This document shows, piece by piece, positions 1 through 5,072 of a stretch of DNA of 13,201 nt (its first letter is position 1; every line of letters begins with the position of its first letter). This DNA comes from an uncultured Selenomonadaceae bacterium (lineage in GTDB: Bacteria > Bacillota > Negativicutes > Selenomonadales > Selenomonadaceae). Where the stretch lies: positions 1 through 13,201 of the forward strand of contig CAJOPK010000049.1 in the NCBI GenBank assembly GCA_905236255.1, in the 5' to 3' direction. The notes beneath the pieces were generated by a model. That model did no database searches, was not told where the DNA came from, and saw only the letters and a program-made list of their open reading frames with translations. The position numbers and the translations under genes were made by a program.

Positions 1-113
1 ACTGTGTTCGGGGCTCTTGGCAAGCCCTTTGAGAATAAGGCTATCCTGAAAAGGAGGAAACTTAAACAGCAAACTTTTCAAGAATCTTCCGCCTCTACAG
101 GCGGTGAGAAGTT
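1..113 (+). mobile_element. Possible decayed 3' end of an IS200/IS605-type element (tnpB tail and right-end hairpin)
   Basis: A GC-rich hairpin, CCGCC-TCTACA-GGCGG, lies at 89-104 and is followed closely by AGTTCAA at 109-115. From memory, the right ends of tnpB-bearing IS200/IS605 elements often carry a 'CCTCTACAGG' hairpin followed by 'AGTTCA'. In frame 1 the bases before it stay open (with QESSASTGGE across the hairpin), in the style of TnpB C-terminal tails. Frames 2 and 3 stop at 47-49 and 30-32, so no intact gene end is visible. Only about 100 bases are available, so this is a weak pattern match. The alternative is plain non-coding sequence upstream of the phosphatase promoter. An AAGGAGG at 51-57 has no start codon behind it. 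Confidence 0.25.
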
Positions 114-117
114 CAAT

Positions 118-146
118 TTGACGGTCTTGCCTTCTTCCCTTATAAT
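118..146 (+). promoter_or_regulatory. Sigma-A/sigma-70-type promoter for the phosphatase-kinase pair
   Basis: TTGACG (118-123) and TATAAT (141-146) are separated by exactly 17 bases, so the -35 box matches consensus at five of six positions and the -10 box is perfect. Transcription would start near 152-154, leaving a leader of about 22 bases before the TTG start at 175. It is the best promoter in the window and supports the short phosphatase start. Confidence 0.75.
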
Positions 147-174
147 ATCGAAGGTTTTAACTGGGGGTGACAAA

Positions 175-879
175 TTGGTTAAATTTTATCACGGAACACA
201 CGTCGGGAAAGTTCGCAAAAACAATGAGGACGCTTACGCCGAAATATATCCGGATACTTTTATCGTTGCCGACGGCATGGGCGGCAGGGCGGCGGGTGAA
301 GTTGCAAGCAATATGTTGATTGACACCGTTGCCGAAAATCTTAATCCGAACGGATTGCCTTACGACGAAAAAATTTTGTCCGGCGCGATCTTAAAGGCGA
401 ATGAAAAAATCCTCGCCGCCGCCGAACAAAACGAAAATTTAAAGGGCATGGGAACGACCGCGACGATTTTACATTTGACCGATTGGGACGCTTATTACGC
501 GCATGTCGGGGACAGCCGGCTTTATCTTTTGCGCGGCGGAATTTTGCACCGGGTGACGGAAGATCATTCTTATGTTGAAGAACTTGTGAAAAAGGGAGAA
601 ATTACTCCGGAAGAAGCACGGGTTCATCCGATGAAAAATATTTTGACTCAGGCGGTCGGGGTTACTCCGGAAATAAAAATCGATGCCGGAAATTTCGGTG
701 TGATGTTTGGAGATGTTTTCTTGTTGTGTACGGACGGATTGACCAATATGGTTGAGGACGGGCAGATTTTGGAAATTTTGAACAAGAGTTTGAGTCCCGC
801 AGATGACCTCATAAAAGCCGCCTTGAATAACGGCGGCAGGGACAATATCACGGTCATTGTTTTGGGAATTGACAGTTAA
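175..879 (+). CDS. prpC: PP2C-family Ser/Thr protein phosphatase (PrpC/Stp type)
   Basis: Cytosolic Mn/Mg-dependent phosphatase that removes phosphates placed by the partner Ser/Thr kinase encoded next door. The 234-residue product carries the PP2C motifs in order: RKNNED at 14-19, VADGMGG at 31-37 (metal-ligand Asp33), GMGTT at 91-95, GDSR at 112-115, CTDGLT at 185-190 (Asp187) and GGRDN at 220-224 (Asp223). Length fits the bacterial single-domain family. The reading frame is open back to position 4, but the conserved domain begins at about residue 4 of the version used here. The TTG at 175 is preceded by GGGGGTG (163-169) at good spacing and lies just downstream of the promoter at 118-146, so I chose it. 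The kinase starts 15 bases downstream, indicating one transcript. Family assignment is firm; the TTG start is probable. Confidence 0.93.
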   Translation: MVKFYHGTHVGKVRKNNEDAYAEIYPDTFIVADGMGGRAAGEVASNMLIDTVAENLNPNGLPYDEKILSGAILKANEKILAAAEQNENLKGMGTTATILHLTDWDAYYAHVGDSRLYLLRGGILHRVTEDHSYVEELVKKGEITPEEARVHPMKNILTQAVGVTPEIKIDAGNFGVMFGDVFLLCTDGLTNMVEDGQILEILNKSLSPADDLIKAALNNGGRDNITVIVLGIDS

Positions 880-894
880 AAGGCGGTTGAAAAA

Positions 895-2715
895 ATGAGT
901 AACGGAATTTTGGGTGACCGCTACGAAATTGAGAGTAAAATCGGAAGCGGCGGAATGGCTGACGTTTACCTTGCTACCGATAAACTTCTTGCGCGTCCGG
1001 TTGCCGTAAAAATTTTAAATCAAGCGTATCGTTCCGATGCGGAATTTGTCGAAAAATTTCAGAGGGAGGCAAAGGCGGCGGCGCGTCTTTCCCATTCCAA
1101 TATCGTCGGAATTTACGATGTCGGCGTGGACGGTGAAGAGCATTACATTGTCATGGAATATGTTCCGGGCGATACTTTGAAAGAAAAAATCAAATCCGAA
1201 GGGCCTTTGGATATTTTGACGGCGGTAAACATTGCAAAGGATATTGCCGCCGGTCTTTCACATGCGCACGCAAACAACATTGTTCATTGTGACGTAAAAC
1301 CGCACAATGTTTTGATGACGGCGGACGGTCACGCGAAAATTGCCGATTTCGGAATTGCCCGCGCAGTCACGGAATCAACCATGACTTACGGCGGAAGTGT
1401 CATGGGGTCGGTAAATTATTTTTCGCCTGAACAGGCGCGGGGAATTTCAATTACACCGAAATCCGATGTCTATTCTTTGGGCGTTGTCCTCTATGAAATG
1501 ATAACAAACCGGTTGCCGTTTATCGGTGAAAATCCGGTTTCCGTCGCGATGAAACACATTGAAGAGGACGTAATTCCTCCGTCGCAATATCGTCCGCAAT
1601 GCCCGCCGATGCTTGAGGCGGTTATACTCCGGGCGATGGCAAAATCTCCGGAATCACGCCCGTCAAGTTTCGATCTCGTTCAGGAATTGTCCAATGTGGC
1701 GGCAACTTTGAGTGTTTCCCGGATGAGCGATCCGGACGCGACTCAAGTTTTGCCGCGTGCGGAAGTTACCGCTCCCCTTCCTCAAAGGCGGGCGGTAAAT
1801 CAGGGCTTAAATTCTCCCGCATCCGAAAAAAAATCCGATCCGGAGAAAAAGCCTTTTTACAAGTCAAAAATTTTTGTGGCGGGAATGTTTTTCGTGTTGC
1901 TTATGGGATTCGGCGCGGGAACTTTTATGTCTTTCGGAAAATTTTGGAGCAGCGAAGAAGTTGTCGTACCGGACGTAAAGGGAAAACAGCTTGCGCTTGC
2001 CCGTCAAATTTTGGAGGACGGCAAACTCCGGGTGAACGTGGCGGAAACTTACGATGCCGATGTTGCGCCGGGTCAGGTTGTTTCTCAGGATCCGGAACCG
2101 GGCAGAAGCGTAAAAAGCGAAAGACTTGTCACAATTTACGTCAGCAAGGGCGGGGAAGAAATTGAAATGCCGGATTTGAAAGGACTTGCAAAATCCGCCG
2201 CGCTTGAACGTATCCAAAAAATCGGCTTGAAAGTCGGGTCGGTTTACGAAAAAGATTCGGACAACGAACCGGGAACAATCCTTTCACATGATCCTGCAAG
2301 CGGCTCGAAAATAAATCGCGGGCAAAGTGTTGACTTGGTTGTTTCACGCGGCACGACCAAAAAAGAGCCGGAGAAGACCAAAGTACCCGATGTTCACAAT
2401 GCAAGCGTTGAGGTTGCACAGGCGGGAATTGAAGGACGCGGCTTGATTGTCGGCTCGATTACTTCGGAAATAAGCACACAGGCGGAAGGCACGGTTGTCA
2501 GTCAAAGTCCGGCACCCGATACCGAAGTCGAAGTCGGTTCCGCCGTCAACTTGGTTGTTGCAAAGAGAGAGGCGGCTCCCGTTGAAACTTTTGAAAGTGA
2601 ACCTTCCGGAAATTCGGCTCCGCCGGAAAGTTCTTCCGAAAGTGAAAGTTTTGAGTCGGGCGGAGAATCGCCGCCGGTACCCACTCGCGAAGGCGCACAA
2701 GGCAAACGCAGTTAA
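895..2715 (+). CDS. pknB: Stk1/PknB-type Ser/Thr kinase with three PASTA repeats
   Basis: Membrane-bound eukaryotic-like kinase that senses muropeptides or lipid II outside the cell and phosphorylates cell-wall, division and metabolic proteins. Residues about 10-270 are the kinase domain: glycine loop GSGGMADVY (17-25), Lys39, Glu58, catalytic loop HCDVKPHN (131-138), DFG (151-153) and SPE (177-179). Thr162 and Thr164 in the activation loop are candidate autophosphorylation sites. A basic, low-complexity linker leads to one membrane segment (about 326-348). Three PASTA repeats follow (about 354-422, 423-491, 496-562), each opening with a PD-containing motif, then a Ser/Glu/Pro-rich tail of some 45 residues. 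The catalytic HRD is HCD here, so it is a non-RD-type kinase by sequence. The gene follows prpC by 15 bases; the ribosome site (AGGCGG) is weak, suggesting translation linked to the upstream gene. Length of 606 residues is normal. Confidence 0.96.
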   Translation: MSNGILGDRYEIESKIGSGGMADVYLATDKLLARPVAVKILNQAYRSDAEFVEKFQREAKAAARLSHSNIVGIYDVGVDGEEHYIVMEYVPGDTLKEKIKSEGPLDILTAVNIAKDIAAGLSHAHANNIVHCDVKPHNVLMTADGHAKIADFGIARAVTESTMTYGGSVMGSVNYFSPEQARGISITPKSDVYSLGVVLYEMITNRLPFIGENPVSVAMKHIEEDVIPPSQYRPQCPPMLEAVILRAMAKSPESRPSSFDLVQELSNVAATLSVSRMSDPDATQVLPRAEVTAPLPQRRAVNQGLNSPASEKKSDPEKKPFYKSKIFVAGMFFVLLMGFGAGTFMSFGKFWSSEEVVVPDVKGKQLALARQILEDGKLRVNVAETYDADVAPGQVVSQDPEPGRSVKSERLVTIYVSKGGEEIEMPDLKGLAKSAALERIQKIGLKVGSVYEKDSDNEPGTILSHDPASGSKINRGQSVDLVVSRGTTKKEPEKTKVPDVHNASVEVAQAGIEGRGLIVGSITSEISTQAEGTVVSQSPAPDTEVEVGSAVNLVVAKREAAPVETFESEPSGNSAPPESSSESESFESGGESPPVPTREGAQGKRS

Positions 2716-2743
2716 AATATTTTCCGGAAATCCCCAAATTCTC

Positions 2744-2812
2744 AAAGACACCGCTTGACTTTCTCAAAAATTTTGAAAATATTTGTTTGCGTCAATTGCG
2801 GTGTTTTTGTTT
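2744..2812 (+). terminator. Long hairpin terminator after the kinase gene
   Basis: AAAGACACCGC (2744-2754) pairs with GCGGTGTTTTT (2798-2808), eleven pairs with one G-U. After a two-base bulge, TTGAC (2755-2759) pairs with GTCAA (2791-2795). The descending arm runs into T-rich sequence (2804-2812). The loop contains a separate 13-base palindrome, TCAAAAATTTTGA (2763-2775). This fits a Rho-independent terminator for prpC-pknB. Because it stands only about 45 bases before the MATE start it could also act as an attenuator for that gene. Confidence 0.7.
2755..2783 (+). promoter_or_regulatory. Weak candidate promoter for the MATE gene, inside the terminator
   Basis: TTGACT (2755-2760) and AATATT (2778-2783) are 17 bases apart; the -35 matches five of six positions and the -10 only four of six. 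The -35 box is also part of the terminator stem. If used, the transcript would begin near 2790 with a leader of about 65 bases. No better promoter is visible before the MATE gene, so the alternative is readthrough of the terminator. Confidence 0.25.
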
Positions 2813-2854
2813 TCGGCGATACCGGCGCGATCGTTCTTTAATCGGGTGAAAAAA

Positions 2855-4204
2855 ATGTTACAAAATCATGAAATAGATATGTTGCACGGCTCGCTGTGGG
2901 ATAAAATAGTTTGGTTTACAATTCCTCTCGCATTGACCGGAGTTTTTCAACAGCTTTTAAATGCGGCGGACGTTGCGGTCTTGGGGCAATTCGTCGGGAA
3001 AAATGCGATGGCGGCGGTCGGAAACAATACCGCTCTCGTCGGTCTGATTTTGAGTTTGTTCATGGGATTGAGTCTCGGCGCAAATGTCGTAATAGCACAA
3101 AATATCGGCGCGGAAAAATTCGACAAAGTTCGGACAACCGTTCACACGGCATTTTTAATGTCATTGATAACGGGAATCGGAATGGTTGCCGTTTCGGAAT
3201 TGATCGTATCGCCGATATTTTATCTTTTGTCCGTGCCGCCGGAAGTTGAAGAGGCGGCGGAAATTTATTTGAGAATTTTTTTGCCGGGAATTCCCGGAAT
3301 AATCGTCTACAATTTTGAGGCGGCAATTTTGAGAAGTCGGGGAGATACCCGAACTCCTTTAATCGCCCTGATTTTCGCAAGCACAATGAATATCGCCTTA
3401 AATTTGGTGTTTGTTCTGAAATTTGATTGGGGAATCGAAGGAGTTGCGGTTGCCACGGATATTGCCAATACCTGCGCGGCAATAATGCTGTTTGTTGTTC
3501 TTTTGAAAACGGACGGATATTTGCGATTGGATTTTTCGGAAATGAAAATCGACCGGGCCGGACTGAAGGAAATAATTTCTATCGGACTTCCGGCCGGAGT
3601 TCAGGGAATGGTTTTTTCGCTGTCAAATGTTCTGATTCAATCGGCAATAAATTCTTTGGGACCGAACGTGATGGCGGGGTCTGCGGCGGCTTTTACGATA
3701 GAAATAAATATGTTCTGCATAATGAACGCTTTCGGACAGGCGGCAACAACTTTTGTCGGGCAAAATTACGGTGCCGGAAATTTGGCACGCTGCAAAGACG
3801 TTACCCGGACGGCAATAAAAATCGGATCGATCGTCATAATTTCTCTGTCGATTTTGATTTTGTATTTTGTTGAAAATTTAATCGGCTTTTACAGTTCGGA
3901 TCCGGCGGTAATCGAAACGGGAGCAATAAGACTTTGGTTTTTCATGTCCGCCGAAATCGTGAACGTATTCATGGAAGTTTTGGCGGGGAGTTTGCGCGGA
4001 TACGGATTTTCGACGGCTCCGGCGGTCATAACTTTGATTTTTGCCTGCGGAATAAGAGTTTTTTGGGTTTTCGTAATTTTTGAAATGTATCCGAGTTACA
4101 AAGTTTTGATGGCTGTTTATCCCGTGACTTGGATTGTGACGACGATTGTTTTGGTATTTGCTTACAGATTCTACATGAAACATTTAAAAGTTGTTTCGTT
4201 GTGA
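2855..4204 (+). CDS. MATE-family multidrug/cation efflux transporter
   Basis: Inner-membrane antiporter that exports drugs or other organic compounds in exchange for Na+ or H+. The 449-residue product is almost entirely hydrophobic, with about twelve membrane segments in two related halves, the usual MATE length. The N-terminal half has the typical 'WDKIVWFTIPLALTGVFQQL' opening (about residues 16-35) and 'NAADVAVLGQFVG'. The second half begins near 'ISIGLPAGVQGMVFSLSNV', the matching loop of the repeat. I start at ATG 2855 with GGGTG at 2844-2848. The frame is open to a TTG at 2783, but that would begin inside the preceding terminator loop. A terminator follows at 4232-4265, so the gene is probably a single-gene unit. 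Substrate cannot be told from sequence. Confidence 0.93.
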   Translation: MLQNHEIDMLHGSLWDKIVWFTIPLALTGVFQQLLNAADVAVLGQFVGKNAMAAVGNNTALVGLILSLFMGLSLGANVVIAQNIGAEKFDKVRTTVHTAFLMSLITGIGMVAVSELIVSPIFYLLSVPPEVEEAAEIYLRIFLPGIPGIIVYNFEAAILRSRGDTRTPLIALIFASTMNIALNLVFVLKFDWGIEGVAVATDIANTCAAIMLFVVLLKTDGYLRLDFSEMKIDRAGLKEIISIGLPAGVQGMVFSLSNVLIQSAINSLGPNVMAGSAAAFTIEINMFCIMNAFGQAATTFVGQNYGAGNLARCKDVTRTAIKIGSIVIISLSILILYFVENLIGFYSSDPAVIETGAIRLWFFMSAEIVNVFMEVLAGSLRGYGFSTAPAVITLIFACGIRVFWVFVIFEMYPSYKVLMAVYPVTWIVTTIVLVFAYRFYMKHLKVVSL

Positions 4205-4231
4205 AAATTTTGAATTTCACCCGCAACCGAA

Positions 4232-4265
4232 AATAAACAACTCCCCGAACGGGGAGTCGTTTATT
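4232..4265. terminator. Bidirectional-looking terminator after the MATE gene
   Basis: AATAAACAACTCCCC (4232-4246) pairs with GGGGAGTCGTTTATT (4251-4265) around a GAAC loop; one A-C mismatch interrupts a 15-base stem whose core is ACTCCCC/GGGGAGT. A-rich bases on the left and T-rich bases on the right would let it work in either direction. Confidence 0.8.
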
Positions 4266-4285
4266 CTCTCACATATTCCGGGACG

Positions 4286-4408
4286 GACAAAAATTTTTGT
4301 TGCGGATTTTTCGCAAAATTTGCCCGCCAAAATCCCGGAAATTGTCGCCCTCAAACTTTGATCCGTCGCAAGCGAGAACCATGCTCCGACAAGTCCCAAA
4401 TTTAAATT
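4286..4408 (-). pseudogene. Probable remnant of a second MATE transporter (C-terminal end only)
   Basis: Read on the minus strand, this stretch encodes LNLGLVGAWFSLATDQSLRA followed by a short 'GILAGKF...KIFV' tail. MATE proteins commonly end in a last loop and helix of the form 'GLGLVGAWIAM..D...RA' followed by a 'SGKW' tail, and the fragment fits that pattern. Nothing MATE-like precedes it, the only start is a TTG at 4432 without a ribosome site, and the frame runs on through the terminator hairpin to 4217. This is therefore a broken piece rather than a gene. It is not the end of the neighbouring intact MATE, which ends differently and is on the other strand. Together with the flanking terminator and promoter it accounts for the gene-free interval 4205-4544. 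Identification rests on recall of the family pattern only. Confidence 0.35.
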
Positions 4409-4456
4409 TTGACGTTCCGTTTTGGTTATCAATGTTGTTTTTTAATTTTTTTGCGG

Positions 4457-4485
4457 TTGTAATTTTTTTGTCAATCGTTTATACT
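4457..4485 (+). promoter_or_regulatory. Promoter for the flavodoxin gene and possibly the downstream run
   Basis: TTGTAA (4457-4462) and TATACT (4480-4485) are 17 bases apart, matching consensus at four and five of six positions, in an AT-rich setting. A start near 4492 gives a leader of about 50 bases. No terminator is seen between the flavodoxin gene and the genes from 5073 onward, so this may be the main promoter for all of them. Confidence 0.5.
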
Positions 4486-4544
4486 TTCAAAAAATTTTGA
4501 CGAAATATATATTGAAGTATTTGATGAGGGAAGTGCTTAAAATC

Positions 4545-5027
4545 ATGAGTAAAAAATTGGTTGCATATTTTTCGGCAAGCGGATCGACCCGCAAACTTGC
4601 CGGGAATTTGGCTGAAGTTGCTGGCGCAGACGTTTACGAAATTCGTCCGGAAGTCAAATATACCGGAAAAGATTTGAACTGGAACGATTCAAAATCGCGC
4701 AGTTCGGTCGAAATGCAAAATCCCGATTCACGTCCGGCACTTGCGGATAAAAATGCCGCCGTTGACGATTACGATACGATTTTTCTCGGTTTTCCGATCT
4801 GGTGGTATGTTGCGCCGCATATCGTAAACACTTTCCTGGAAAGTTACGACTTTTCCGGAAAGACGATTGTTGTTTTTGCGACTTCCGGCGGCAGCGGATT
4901 TGGTCAAACATTGGCGAAATTGAAACCTTCCTGCGCCGATTCGGTCAAGTGGATTGAAGGAAAGGTTTTCAGAGGAAGTACCGACAAAAATACTTTGAAA
5001 GATTGGATAAACTCTTTGAACTTGTAA
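4545..5027 (+). CDS. Flavodoxin-like FMN protein
   Basis: Small electron-transfer or NAD(P)H-dependent FMN protein, probably cytosolic. The 160-residue product starts with the phosphate-binding loop AYFSASGSTRKLA (about residues 7-19). It continues with 'DTIFLGFPIWWYVAPHIVNT' and ends the core with 'GKTIVVFATSGGSGFGQTL', the three landmarks of the flavodoxin family common in anaerobic Firmicutes, and the length is normal. The frame is open from 4497, with an in-frame ATG at 4524, but the conserved fold begins only two to three residues after ATG 4545, so I start there. The best ribosome site, GAGGG around 4526-4530, is rather far (about 14 bases), leaving some doubt between 4524 and 4545. Partner and substrate are unknown; the next gene is 45 bases downstream. 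Confidence 0.88.
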   Translation: MSKKLVAYFSASGSTRKLAGNLAEVAGADVYEIRPEVKYTGKDLNWNDSKSRSSVEMQNPDSRPALADKNAAVDDYDTIFLGFPIWWYVAPHIVNTFLESYDFSGKTIVVFATSGGSGFGQTLAKLKPSCADSVKWIEGKVFRGSTDKNTLKDWINSLNL

Positions 5028-5072
5028 AATCCGATTGTTTAAAAATTTGAGCATCAAAAGGAGTTGAGAATC

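Noticed and set aside
4..174. N-terminal extension of the phosphatase frame back to a GTG at 4
   Set aside because: The family domain starts just after 175, the extension contains a near-consensus promoter and a hairpin, and it has no ribosome site of its own.
2495..2767. Overlapping frames on both strands at the end of the kinase gene
   Set aside because: They are shadows of the Ser/Glu-rich kinase tail with no starts, ribosome sites or recognisable domains.
2837..2842. TTTAAT as a -10 box just before the MATE gene
   Set aside because: No -35 element lies 16-18 bases upstream and transcription would start inside the ribosome site region.
2783..2854. TTG start at 2783 for the MATE protein
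   Set aside because: It lies in the loop of the preceding terminator without a ribosome site, and the ATG at 2855 is correctly placed for the family.
4297..4500. Plus-strand small frame with a hydrophobic C-terminus
   Set aside because: It is antisense to the MATE remnant, lacks a ribosome site and runs through the flavodoxin promoter; its hydrophobicity comes from T-rich DNA.
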